DNA from: Solimonas sp041659605
Lineage (GTDB): Bacteria; Pseudomonadota; Gammaproteobacteria; Nevskiales; Nevskiaceae
Direction: 5' to 3'
DNA: 64,000 nt
Assembly: GCA_041659605.1 (NCBI GenBank)
Contig: JBAZXW010000024.1
Location: 5,731-69,730 of the forward strand
The position numbers and the translations under genes are program-made. The notes under the pieces were generated by a model. The model was not told the origin of the DNA and ran no database searches. It saw nothing but the letters and a program-made list of their open reading frames with translations. This document shows positions 35,322 to 43,688 of this stretch, one piece after another (position 1 is the stretch's first letter; every line of letters starts with the position of its first letter).

Positions 35322-36227
35322 GTGTCACAACCGATCGTCGACGCCTGGATGCAGCACCCGACCCTGCGCTTTCTGCAGCAACCGATGTTCGAATCGCTGA
35401 TGCGCTGGGTGAGCGGCTCGCGCGTCGGGAGCACTGCTCCCGGCGAGCCCGAACGCCCGGCCATGGATGGCCGGGCCGGGGGTGGGAACAGGCACCTGGG
35501 TCGCGCCATGGATGGCGGCATTGCGCTGGAAGACACCGTCGCCGCAATGAAGCAGGCCGGTGTCAGCACCGCACTGGTCAGCGCCTGGCACGGCCCGCAA
35601 GGCGCGCTGATTTCCAACGACGAGGTTGCCGCATTTGTCGCGGACTCACGCGGAATGCTGGTCGGCGTCGGCTCGGTCGATCTGGCGCGGCCGATGGACG
35701 CCATGCGCGAAATCCGCCGCTGCGTGAAACAGCTGGGGTTCAAGGCGATCCGCGTGCTGCCATGGCTGTGGAATCTGCCGCCGAACGACCGCCGCTACTA
35801 CCCGATCTATGCCGAGTGCTGCGATCTGGGCGTGCCGTTCTGCACGCAGGTCGGCCATACCGGGCCGCTGTGCCCTTCGGAGCCGGGACGGCCAATACCC
35901 TATCTCGACGAGGTTGCGCTCGACTTTCCGGATCTGACGATTGTCGGCGGCCATATCGGCTATCCGTGGACGCAGGAGATGATCGCGCTGGCGACCAAGT
36001 ACCCCAACGTCTACATCGACACCTCGGCCTATACGGCGAAGCGCTATCCGCCCGAGCTGGTTACGTACCTGCGCGGCCACGGGCGGCGCAAGGTGCTGTT
36101 CGGCAGCAACTACCCGATGATCACTCCGGCCGACTGCCTCAAGGATCTCGCGGCGCTGCAACTCGACGACGAGACCACGCAGCTGTTCCTGGTCGGCAAC
36201 GCGCGGCGGGTGTTCAAGCTCGGCTGA
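35322..36227 (+). CDS. Amidohydrolase family 2 protein with an apparent in-frame insertion
   Basis: 301 residues from a GTG with GGAG eight bases upstream. The metal-dependent hydrolase fold (TIM-barrel, ACMSD-like) is shown by IVDAWMQHP, SAWHGPQGALISNDEVAAFV, KAIRVLPWLWNLPPNDRRYYP, IVGGHIGYPWTQEM and KVLFGSNYPM. The usual N-terminal HxH appears reduced to DAWMQHP, so the metal site may differ. Residues about 33-67, between RWVSG and IALEDTV, are low-complexity and coded by three DNA palindromes; this looks like a REP-type element inserted without breaking the frame. Substrate unknown. Confidence 0.82.
   Translation: MSQPIVDAWMQHPTLRFLQQPMFESLMRWVSGSRVGSTAPGEPERPAMDGRAGGGNRHLGRAMDGGIALEDTVAAMKQAGVSTALVSAWHGPQGALISNDEVAAFVADSRGMLVGVGSVDLARPMDAMREIRRCVKQLGFKAIRVLPWLWNLPPNDRRYYPIYAECCDLGVPFCTQVGHTGPLCPSEPGRPIPYLDEVALDFPDLTIVGGHIGYPWTQEMIALATKYPNVYIDTSAYTAKRYPPELVTYLRGHGRRKVLFGSNYPMITPADCLKDLAALQLDDETTQLFLVGNARRVFKLG
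35426..35517. repeat. Three-palindrome REP-like element inside the amidohydrolase gene
   Basis: Three perfect palindromes lie in a row: CGGGAGCA-C-TGCTCCCG (35426-35442), CCCGGCCAT-GG-ATGGCCGGG (35456-35475) and CGCCAT-GG-ATGGCG (35504-35517). The last two share a CCATGGATGG core. They code for a Gly/Pro/Arg-rich stretch unlike the rest of the protein. Confidence 0.75.
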
Positions 36228-36235
36228 GCCGGGGC

Positions 36236-36730
36236 TTACTTGCCGCTCTCTTTGTGGATCGGCTGGTCGGAGACGACGATGCCGTCTGCGTCGGCGTAGA
36301 GCCACGCCCCCGGCTTGAAGGTCACGCCGGCGAAACTGACGACCTTCTCGCGCTTGCCGTTGTGCAGTCCCTTTTCCGATTTGCGCGGGTGCGTGCCCAA
36401 GGCCTTGACGCCGATGTCCTGCTCGGCGATCTCCTCGGAGTCGCGGATGTAGCCGTAGACGACGATGCCGGCCCAGCCGTTGTCGACGCCGAGCTGGCCG
36501 AGGTTGCCGCCGACCAGCGCACAGCGCGTCGAGCCACCGCCGTCGACGACAAGCACGTGGCCCTCGCCGCGCTCCTCGAGCAGCGCGCGCACCATCGCAT
36601 TGTCCTCGAACACCTTCACGGTGCGGATCGGCCCGTGAAAGGCGATACGGCCGCCGAAGTCGCCGAAGATCGGCTCGGCCACCTGGGCGTCGGGATGGGC
36701 GTCGGAAAGATCGGTCGTGGCGTAGGTCAT
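36236..36730 (-). CDS. rraA: RraA-family protein (RNase E inhibitor / HMG aldolase-like)
   Basis: 164 residues, close to E. coli RraA in length. Conserved parts: DLSDAHPDAQVAEPIFGDFG, VVDGGGSTRCALVGGNLGQL, GWAGIVVYGYIRDSEEIA, GTHPRKSEKG and DADGIVVSD. The G-G-x20-R-D-like motif that binds metal in the aldolase branch is partly present (GGN...RD), so either RNase E control or aldolase/oxaloacetate decarboxylase activity is possible. It lies 38 bases after dsbB on the same strand. Confidence 0.9.
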   Translation of the reverse strand: MTYATTDLSDAHPDAQVAEPIFGDFGGRIAFHGPIRTVKVFEDNAMVRALLEERGEGHVLVVDGGGSTRCALVGGNLGQLGVDNGWAGIVVYGYIRDSEEIAEQDIGVKALGTHPRKSEKGLHNGKREKVVSFAGVTFKPGAWLYADADGIVVSDQPIHKESGK

Positions 36731-36768
36731 GGGCGGGTCCGGAATCGGGAATGGAGAATCGGGATGCG

Positions 36769-37290
36769 TCAGCCGCCGATGATTGACGAGCGGCGTTCGG
36801 CAATGCGGGCCGCGATCGGCATCGCAAGGGCATAAAGCGCGAAGCCGACAAACGCGATCAGCGTCCACGCCGGCAGCGAGATGCCGAGCCAGGCGGCGTC
36901 GATCTTGGCGCAGTTGCCGTCGCCCTTGAGCACCATCGTGACGACTTCCATCACCGGCAGCATGCCGAGCAGGTAATCGAGGGTCGGACCGCAGGCCGGC
37001 ACCTGGTCCGCCGGCAGCGACTGCAGCCAGACGTGACGGCCGGCGACTGCGGCACCGCCCGCGGACGCCAGCGCCGCGAGCGTCGCGTAGATCCAGCGCC
37101 CACCACGCCGCGGCCCATGCAAGGCACCGATCAGGAAGACGATGCCGGCCGCCGCCATCGCGATGCGCTGGAAAATGCACATTGGACAGGGCTCGTAGCC
37201 CTGGAAGTGCTGGAGATAGAGTGCGAAGGCCAGGCCGGCCACGCAACCGAGAAAGCCGAGCAGGGACAAGCGGCGAAAGGTCAGCGCCAT
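36769..37290 (-). CDS. dsbB: Disulfide bond formation protein B
   Basis: 173 residues with four membrane helices. The first periplasmic loop has the redox pair CPMC (YEPCPMCIFQRIAM). The second has the Cys of VPACGPTLDYLL and that of GDGNCAKIDAAW. Length and topology are typical. It passes electrons from DsbA to ubiquinone, supporting disulfide formation in exported proteins such as the pilins and PilY1 encoded at 45.7-52 kb. Confidence 0.95.
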   Translation of the reverse strand: MALTFRRLSLLGFLGCVAGLAFALYLQHFQGYEPCPMCIFQRIAMAAAGIVFLIGALHGPRRGGRWIYATLAALASAGGAAVAGRHVWLQSLPADQVPACGPTLDYLLGMLPVMEVVTMVLKGDGNCAKIDAAWLGISLPAWTLIAFVGFALYALAMPIAARIAERRSSIIGG

Positions 37291-37486
37291 CGGGAGGTAA
37301 CCGCAAGAGTGAACGTTTCGAATTATCCCGCAAAGCCGTCAGGGCGTGCGAGCCCGCCTTCTGCGGTCATCGCTCTGACGCAACCCAAAACTTTCGTGAA
37401 ACAATAGTGTCATGGGGCCCGCTGCCGCGCTTTCGGCACGGGGATAACCGACACGATCACAGTTCACTGTGACTCACCGACCTTTC

Positions 37487-39064
37487 ATGAACGCACCCGA
37501 AATAGAAGTTCCTGCGCAGGCGCCTACGTCCTTCGGCAGCCAGCTGCTCTATCTTGCGCTGGCCTTGTTGTTCGTCGCCGGCGTCGCCGCGTTTACCTGG
37601 TACGAGGCCAGGGGCCTGAGCCTGACGATGGTCGTCGCCGCAGTCTTCGGCGCCTACATGGCGATGAACATCGGCGCGAACGATGTCGCCAACAATGTCG
37701 GGCCGGCAGTCGGCGCGCGCGCGATGACGATGCTCCAGGCCGTCATCGTGGCGGCGATCTTCGAAGCCTTGGGTGCGCTCGTTGCGGGCGGCGACGTCGT
37801 CAACACGATCAAGAGCGGCATCATCAATCCGGCGCAGATTCAGGACACGACGACCTTTGTCTGGCTGATGATGGCGGCCTTGTTGGCCGCTGCGCTCTGG
37901 CTGAATCTCGCGACTTGGGGCGGTGCGCCAGTATCGACCACACACTCCATTGTCGGCGCCGTGCTCGGCGCCGGCATTGCTGCCGCCGGCTGGGATGTCG
38001 CGAACTGGTCGAAGATGACGCAGATCGCGGCGAGCTGGATCGTCTCGCCGCTGTTCGGCGGTATCGTCGCCGCGGCGATCCTGTATGCGATCAAACGCTT
38101 CGTCGTCTATCAGTCCGACTTGATGGGCGCGGCGCGCCGTGTCGTGCCGATGCTGCTGGGCTTGATGGCCTGGGCCTTCGTGACCTACCTGCTGCTCAAG
38201 GGGCTCAACCAGGTCATGAAGGTGCCGTTCGCCCTTGCCATCGCCGCCGGCGCCGGCGCCGGCGGCGCGACCTGGGCGGGCATGCGTCGACGCTACGCGG
38301 CGCGCGGGCATCTGCTCGGCAGCGACCGCGAAGCCTTGAACCGGCTGTTCACGATGCCGCTGATGTTCGCGGCCGCGCTGCTGAGCTTTGCGCATGGCTC
38401 CAACGACGTCGCCAACGCCATTGGCCCGCTCGCGGCGATCCACGACACGCTGACGACCGCGCACATCGGCGGCACGGCCCCGGTGCCGATCTGGATCATG
38501 GTCATCGGCGCGCTGGGGCTTTCGATCGGCCTCGCCCTCTACGGACCGAGGCTGATTCACACCGTGGGCAGCGAGATCACCGAGATCGATCCGATGCGCG
38601 CCTACTGCATCGCGATGTCGGCGGCCGTCACGGTGATCATCGCCTCGCAGCTCGGCCTGCCGATCAGCACGACCCACGTTGCGATCGGCGCGGTCTTCGG
38701 CGTCGGCTTCCTGCGCGAGTTCCTGAAAGTGAACTACGCGCGCATCCTGCTGGAAATCAGCCAGCATCACGCTGCGCAGGAAGCAGGCCATGACGAGGTC
38801 GAGGCCTTCCTGGCACGTTTCGAACTGGCCAGCATCGAAGAGAAGGGCCGCATGCTCAAGGAGCTCAAGCAACGCTCCAAGACTGGTGCGACCGCCATTT
38901 CCAAGCAGGAGCGCAAGGAGCTGCGCAAGGCCTACCAGAAGAACGTGGTCAAGCGCTCGGTGGTGATGCGCATCATCGCGGCATGGATCATCACCGTGCC
39001 GGCCTCGGCGTTGATGGCGGCGGTGATCTTCTACGCGATCCGCGGCGCGATGCTGCCGGCGTAG
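37487..39064 (+). CDS. pit: PiT-family inorganic phosphate transporter
   Basis: 525 residues from the ATG at 37487; a GTG at 37469 is an alternative. About ten membrane helices are seen. The two inverted PD001131-type repeats are clear: MAMNIGANDVANNVGPAVGA near the N-terminus and SFAHGSNDVANAIGPLAAI in the second half, with GAPVSTTHSIVGAVLG and GLPISTTHVAIGAVFG. A cytoplasmic basic C-terminal loop precedes the last helix. It moves phosphate with a proton or sodium. The TAG stop codon is part of the repeat element beginning at 39061. Confidence 0.95.
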   Translation: MNAPEIEVPAQAPTSFGSQLLYLALALLFVAGVAAFTWYEARGLSLTMVVAAVFGAYMAMNIGANDVANNVGPAVGARAMTMLQAVIVAAIFEALGALVAGGDVVNTIKSGIINPAQIQDTTTFVWLMMAALLAAALWLNLATWGGAPVSTTHSIVGAVLGAGIAAAGWDVANWSKMTQIAASWIVSPLFGGIVAAAILYAIKRFVVYQSDLMGAARRVVPMLLGLMAWAFVTYLLLKGLNQVMKVPFALAIAAGAGAGGATWAGMRRRYAARGHLLGSDREALNRLFTMPLMFAAALLSFAHGSNDVANAIGPLAAIHDTLTTAHIGGTAPVPIWIMVIGALGLSIGLALYGPRLIHTVGSEITEIDPMRAYCIAMSAAVTVIIASQLGLPISTTHVAIGAVFGVGFLREFLKVNYARILLEISQHHAAQEAGHDEVEAFLARFELASIEEKGRMLKELKQRSKTGATAISKQERKELRKAYQKNVVKRSVVMRIIAAWIITVPASALMAAVIFYAIRGAMLPA

Positions 39065-39137
39065 GATGGGCTGAGCAGCGCGAAGCCCATCAGGCACGGC
39101 GCGATGATGGGCTTCGCTGTCGCTCAGCCCATCCTAC
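39061..39137. repeat. GTAGGATGGGCTGAGC inverted-repeat element
   Basis: The left arm GTAGGATGGGCTGAGC...GAAGCCCATC and right arm GATGGGCTTCGC...GCTCAGCCCATCCTAC are near-perfect inverses. It fills nearly the whole gap between pit and the convergent fumarase gene. Its first TAG is the pit stop codon. It resembles the widely dispersed GTAGGATGGGT repeat of proteobacteria. Confidence 0.88.
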
Positions 39138-39144
39138 GTCTCGA

Positions 39145-40677
39145 TCAGGCGCTGACGACCGGGATCTTGCCGATCGACGCGGCGATCTTCGCCTGCCACT
39201 GCTTCGGGCCGGTCTCGTGGACCGAGGTGCCCTGGGCATCGACGGCGACCGTCACCGGCATGTCCCTGACCTCGAACTCGTAGATCGCTTCCATCCCCAG
39301 GTCCGCGAAGCCGACGACCTTGGCGCTGCGGATCGCCTTGGCGACCAGGTAGGCCGCGCCGCCGACCGCCATCAGATAGGCGCTCTTGTGCTTCTTGATC
39401 GACTCGATCGCGGTCGGGCCACGCTCGGACTTGCCGATCATCGTGATCAGGCCGGTCTGCGCCAGCATCATCTCGGTGAACTTGTCCATGCGCGTCGCCG
39501 TGGTGGGTCCTGCCGGACCCACTACTTCATCCCGAACGGGATCAACAGGGCCGACGTAGTAAATGGCCCTGTTAGTGAAGTCGACCGGCAGCTTCTCGCC
39601 CTTCGCCAGCATGTCGGCGATGCGCTTGTGCGCCGCATCGCGGCCGGTGAGCATCTTGCCGTTCAGCAGCAGCGTCTGGCCCGGCTTCCAGCTCGCGACC
39701 TCGGCCCTGGTCAGCGTGTCGAGGTTCACGCGCGTCGCCGTCTTCGTGTCCGCCTGCCAGGTGACCTTGGGCCAGTCCTCGAGCGTTGGCGTCGGCAATA
39801 CCGCCGGACCCGAGCCGTCGAGCTCGAAATGCACGTGGCGCGTCGCCGCGCAGTTCGGGATCATCGCGACCGGAAGATTTGCCGCGTGCGTCGGATAGTC
39901 GAGCACCTTGACGTCGACGACCGTGGTCAGGCCGCCGAGGCCCTGCGCGCCGATGCCGAGCTGGTTGACCTTCTCGTACAACTCCAGGCGCAGCTCCTCG
40001 GCCCGGTTCTTCGGCCCGCGCGCCTTCAGTTCATGGATGTCGACCGGCGCCATCAGCGATTCCTTGGCCAGCAGCATCGCCTTCTCCGGCGTGCCGCCGA
40101 TGCCGATGCCGAGGATGCCGGGCGGACACCAGCCGGCGCCCATGGTCGGCACCGTCTTGAGCACCCAGTCGACGACCGAATCGGACGGATTGAGCATCGC
40201 CATTTTCGACTTCGCCTCGGAGCCACCGCCCTTGGCGGCGCAGATCACCTCGAGGTGATCGCCGGCGACGATCTCGGTGTGGATCACGGCCGGCGTGTTG
40301 TCCTTGGTGTTGGTGCGCTTGCCGGCAGGATCGGCGAGCACCGACGCGCGCAGCTTGTTGTCCGGGTGGTTGTAGGCGCGACGCACACCCTCGTTGACCA
40401 TGTCGGCGAGCGCCATCGTCGCGTCCCAGCGCAGGTTCATGCCGACCTTGAGGAACACGGTCGCGATGCCGGTGTCCTGGCAGATCGGCCGATGACCTTC
40501 GGCGCTCATGCGCGAATTGGTCAGGATCTGCGCGATTGCATCTTTTGCCGCCGGATTTTCCTCGCGCTCGTAGGCCTCGCCCAGTGCCTGGATGTAGTCG
40601 AGCGGGTGGTAGTAGCTGATGTACTGGAAAGCGTCGGCGATGGACTGGATGAAATCGTCCTGGCGGATCGTGGTCAT
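39145..40677 (-). CDS. fumA: Class I (iron-sulfur) fumarate hydratase
   Basis: 510 residues, the usual length for single-chain class I fumarases. Characteristic segments: RPICQDTGIATVFLKVG, ICAAKGGGSEAKSKMAML, GAGWCPPGILGIGIGG, MIPNCAATRHVHFELDG, YYVGPVDPVRDEVVGPAGPTT and the C-terminal VDAQGTSVHETGPKQW. Cys residues in ICQDTG, NCAATRH and the glycine-rich region can hold the [4Fe-4S] cluster. It hydrates fumarate to malate. A class II fumarase lies 3 kb upstream on the same strand. Confidence 0.95.
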   Translation of the reverse strand: MTTIRQDDFIQSIADAFQYISYYHPLDYIQALGEAYEREENPAAKDAIAQILTNSRMSAEGHRPICQDTGIATVFLKVGMNLRWDATMALADMVNEGVRRAYNHPDNKLRASVLADPAGKRTNTKDNTPAVIHTEIVAGDHLEVICAAKGGGSEAKSKMAMLNPSDSVVDWVLKTVPTMGAGWCPPGILGIGIGGTPEKAMLLAKESLMAPVDIHELKARGPKNRAEELRLELYEKVNQLGIGAQGLGGLTTVVDVKVLDYPTHAANLPVAMIPNCAATRHVHFELDGSGPAVLPTPTLEDWPKVTWQADTKTATRVNLDTLTRAEVASWKPGQTLLLNGKMLTGRDAAHKRIADMLAKGEKLPVDFTNRAIYYVGPVDPVRDEVVGPAGPTTATRMDKFTEMMLAQTGLITMIGKSERGPTAIESIKKHKSAYLMAVGGAAYLVAKAIRSAKVVGFADLGMEAIYEFEVRDMPVTVAVDAQGTSVHETGPKQWQAKIAASIGKIPVVSA

Positions 40678-40743
40678 GGATGCACGCTGAAAACGGCCGG
40701 GGGGCGCGAATGCTACCCGGTTTTGCGCGCCCCGTGGGTCAAC

Positions 40744-42084
40744 TCACGCCGCTGCGTACAGCCGGTGGCTGTGATGGGTCGTCGGCTCCCACAGCGCGAT
40801 GCCGTTATCGATGGCGGCAGCGGGGATCAGCGGGGATGCGCTGGAAGCCGCCGCGTCGACAAACGCCGCTTCGATCACGCGCACCAGCGCACGCACGTTG
40901 CCGTGCCAGCGGCATTCACGGATGCGCTTCCACGCCGCCTCGTCGATGCCGGCGGGCGCTTTCCAGGTCGTGCAGTTCTCGCCCATGCGCGCGAGCGTCG
41001 CGGCGATCACGGCAATCATGTCTTCCTCGCGGCGGCGCAGTTCCGGCACTTCGAGCACAGCGGCGCCCAGCCGGGTGAATTCGTCGATGTTGACCGCTGC
41101 CTGCAGCTGCGACCAACTGCGGTTCGATGCGAACAGCAAGGCGCAATCCAGCTGCCGCTTCGCCGATGCGCCGAACGGCAGGTACTGGCCGTTGTCGAGC
41201 GCCTCCATCAGCACTTCCATGACCGGCCCGCTGACGCCATGCGCCTCGTCGATGAAGCAGACGCCGTCGCGTGCCTGCGTGAACGCGCCGTGGCGTGCGC
41301 CGGCGCCCGGAAACGCACCGGCGACATGGCCGCACAGCAGCGACTTCACCGCCGCCTTCTCGCCGGTGTTTTCGGCGGCGAGGTTGACGGAGACGAACTG
41401 CCCGCGACCGCGGACCAGATGATAGAAATACGCCAGCGAGGTCTTGCCGCTGCCCGGGCCGCCGAGCAGATAGGCGCGCGCGATGCCGTTGTCGGCGAAT
41501 GCGCGGATACGCGCGACCACGCCCTGCAGCTCCGGGCTGAACACGAAGAAGCTGCGATAGCCCGGCCGCTCGACCTCGGTCGTCACCGGCATGCGGATGA
41601 CGTTGTCCTCGACGCCGTGACGCAGACGATCCGGCAATTGGCGCATCGCGTCCTCGACGTTCTGCGCCATGATCAGGCGCAGGCCGACCAGACGCCCGCT
41701 GCGCACGCGTCCCTGCAGCCAGCGGCCCAGGGCCGCCAGCTGATTGCCCTGCACGGCCACGATCAGAGTCGCCGCACGGCCGCCCTCGCGTGCCGCGAGG
41801 ACACTCGCCGCCAGCGCATCGAGTTGTGCCGGCTCGACGAACAGGCTCAGTGCAAATTCCTCGTCCAGCGGCGGCGGCGCTTCGCCGTTCGCGCGCGGCC
41901 CGTCGATGCCGCGCAACACGCAGGTGCGTCCCGACGGCAGCAGCCGCGAAACAACGTCCTGCAGCGCTGGATCGCGCAGCCCCCACTCCGAAGGCGTGTA
42001 GATCGCCAGGAACGGCGATGCCTGTCGTGCGGCAAGCGGCTCCGTGACGCGGCGACGCAGTGGCCGCCAATTGAGGTCGAACAT
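40744..42084 (-). CDS. Degenerate sigma-54-activator-like AAA+ ATPase (GAFPGA loop, no DNA-binding domain)
   Basis: 446 residues from the ATG at 42084. N-terminal domain about 1-165 with no phospho-acceptor pattern (SGRTCVLRGIDGPRANGE, ATLIVAVQGNQLAALGRWLQ). The AAA+ domain resembles NtrC-type activators: Walker A GGPGSGKT (208-215), GHVAGAFPGAGARHGAF where the GAFTGA loop has Thr replaced by Pro (256-261), Walker B GVCFIDEA (274-281), LLFASNRSW sensor, WHGNVRALVRVIE. There is no C-terminal helix-turn-helix; the protein ends WEPTTHHSHRLYAAA. Loss of the loop Thr normally abolishes sigma-54 contact, so it may act on another partner. It lies between two fumarase genes. Confidence 0.8.
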   Translation of the reverse strand: MFDLNWRPLRRRVTEPLAARQASPFLAIYTPSEWGLRDPALQDVVSRLLPSGRTCVLRGIDGPRANGEAPPPLDEEFALSLFVEPAQLDALAASVLAAREGGRAATLIVAVQGNQLAALGRWLQGRVRSGRLVGLRLIMAQNVEDAMRQLPDRLRHGVEDNVIRMPVTTEVERPGYRSFFVFSPELQGVVARIRAFADNGIARAYLLGGPGSGKTSLAYFYHLVRGRGQFVSVNLAAENTGEKAAVKSLLCGHVAGAFPGAGARHGAFTQARDGVCFIDEAHGVSGPVMEVLMEALDNGQYLPFGASAKRQLDCALLFASNRSWSQLQAAVNIDEFTRLGAAVLEVPELRRREEDMIAVIAATLARMGENCTTWKAPAGIDEAAWKRIRECRWHGNVRALVRVIEAAFVDAAASSASPLIPAAAIDNGIALWEPTTHHSHRLYAAA

Positions 42085-42187
42085 GGATGACCCGGCAGTC
42101 GAAACAGCCTGCAGACTACGCACGCCCCCCGCCCCCTCCCCGCCGCAGCGGCGGATCGTGACCCCCGGTCCGACCAACGGCTGCCGG

Positions 42188-43591
42188 TCAGCGCGGCTTG
42201 CGTGCCGTCGCGATGCCGCCGCGCGTGAGCCGCAGCGGGTCCAGCAGCCGGCGCAGCTCGGCCGCCGGCAGCCCCGTGTCTTCGGCGGCGACGTCGACGA
42301 TCGGCCGGTTCTCGCGCCAGGCACGCTTGGCGATGGCCGCGCCCTGCTCGTAGCCGATCACCGCGTTCGCTGCGGTGATCAGCACCGGGTTGCGCGCGAG
42401 TGCCTGCGCGATGCGTTCTGAACGGATCCGGAATCCGGCGATGGCGCGATCGGCGAGCAGACGCGAGGCATTCGCCAGCAGATCGATGCTGGCCAGCAGT
42501 TTGTCAGCGACCAGCGGCAGCATGACGTTGAGCTGGAAGTTGCCGGACTGCGCGGCGATGGTGATGGCGGCGTCGTTGCCGATCACCTCGGCGGCGACCA
42601 TGCACACCGCCTCCGGGATCACCGGGTTGACCTTGCCCGGCATGATCGAAGAGCCCGGCTGCAGCACCGGCAGCTCGATCTCGCCCAGACCCGCGAGCGG
42701 CCCGGAGTTCATCCAGCGCAGGTCGTTGGCGATTTTCATCAGCGAACAGGCCAGTACCTTGAGCTGCCCCGAGAGTTCCGCGGCCGTGTCCTGACTGGAC
42801 AGGGCCTCGAAAGCATTGGCGGCAGGCCGGAAGCGGATGCCGGTCCGCCGGCTCAGCGCCGCGGTCGCACGGCGCGCGAACTGCGGGTGGGCGTTGATGC
42901 CGGTGCCGACCGCGGTCCCGCCCAGCGCCAGGCCGTGCAGCCGCGGCAGCGTCGCCTCGATGCGTTCGATCGCGTGTCGCAACTGCTGCGCCCAGCCGGA
43001 CAGTTCCTGATCGAAACGCAGCGGCATCGCGTCCATCAGGTGCGTACGCCCGGTCTTGACCTGCTTGCCGCCGGCGCGCGCCTTGCGCCGGATCGCCAAC
43101 TCCAGATGGCGCAGTGCCGGCAGCAGAGTTTCCTTCACCGCGAGGCTGGCGGCGACGTGGATCGTCGACGGGATCACATCGTTCGACGACTGGCTGCAAT
43201 TGACGTCGTCGTTCGGGTGCACGTCGCGGCCGAGCGCGCGGCTGGCCAGGCGCGCGATGACCTCGTTGGCGTTCATGTTGCTCGACGTCCCGGAGCCGGT
43301 CTGGAACACGTCCACCGGGAACTGCGCGTCATGGCGGCCGTCGGCGACTTCCAGGGCCGCATCGGCAATCGCCGCAGCCTTGCGCGCGTCGAGGAGGCCG
43401 AGCGCGGCGTTGGCCTGCGCGGCGCAGGCCTTGGTCAGGCCCAGCGCGCGGATGAACGTGCGCGGCATGCGCCGTCCGGACACCGGAAAGTTATCCACCG
43501 CGCGCTGCGTCTGTGCACCCCACAAGGCGTCGGCGGGCACCCGCAGCTCCCCAAGTGTGTCGCGTTCGATGCGGAATCGTCGGCTGGCCAT
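42188..43591 (-). CDS. fumC: Class II fumarate hydratase
   Basis: 467 residues from the ATG at 43591, which has GGAGAG upstream. The superfamily signature GSSIMPGKVNPVIPEAV is present, as are QTGSGTSSNMNANEV, HPNDDVNCSQSSNDVIPS and KVKTGRTHLMDAMP-like regions. This is the oxygen-stable, cofactor-free enzyme, complementing the iron-sulfur form at 39145. Transcription may continue into the AAA+ gene 103 bases downstream. Confidence 0.95.
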   Translation of the reverse strand: MASRRFRIERDTLGELRVPADALWGAQTQRAVDNFPVSGRRMPRTFIRALGLTKACAAQANAALGLLDARKAAAIADAALEVADGRHDAQFPVDVFQTGSGTSSNMNANEVIARLASRALGRDVHPNDDVNCSQSSNDVIPSTIHVAASLAVKETLLPALRHLELAIRRKARAGGKQVKTGRTHLMDAMPLRFDQELSGWAQQLRHAIERIEATLPRLHGLALGGTAVGTGINAHPQFARRATAALSRRTGIRFRPAANAFEALSSQDTAAELSGQLKVLACSLMKIANDLRWMNSGPLAGLGEIELPVLQPGSSIMPGKVNPVIPEAVCMVAAEVIGNDAAITIAAQSGNFQLNVMLPLVADKLLASIDLLANASRLLADRAIAGFRIRSERIAQALARNPVLITAANAVIGYEQGAAIAKRAWRENRPIVDVAAEDTGLPAAELRRLLDPLRLTRGGIATARKPR

Positions 43592-43688
43592 CTCGTCTCT
43601 CCTCGACTGTGCTCGGATAAAATAACCCCCCTTGCGCTCCGCAGCCTGCGGTCGACCTGCGCCACCCAGGCCTCTACCGGCATCCTTC

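Noticed and set aside
37395..37415. A Pho box before pit
   Set aside because: Only one half-site (TGTCAT at 37408) is good; the other half at the required 11-base spacing does not match.
37457..39097. A 546-codon minus-strand frame across pit
   Set aside because: The plus strand encodes a clear PiT transporter with both family repeats. The minus frame gives a His/Asp/Arg-rich product without a fold.
38983..42090. A 1035-codon open frame on the plus strand
   Set aside because: It runs antisense across the fumarase and AAA+ genes, whose products have clear family motifs. The antisense product is Arg/His/Ala-rich with no recognisable fold, the usual GC-rich shadow.
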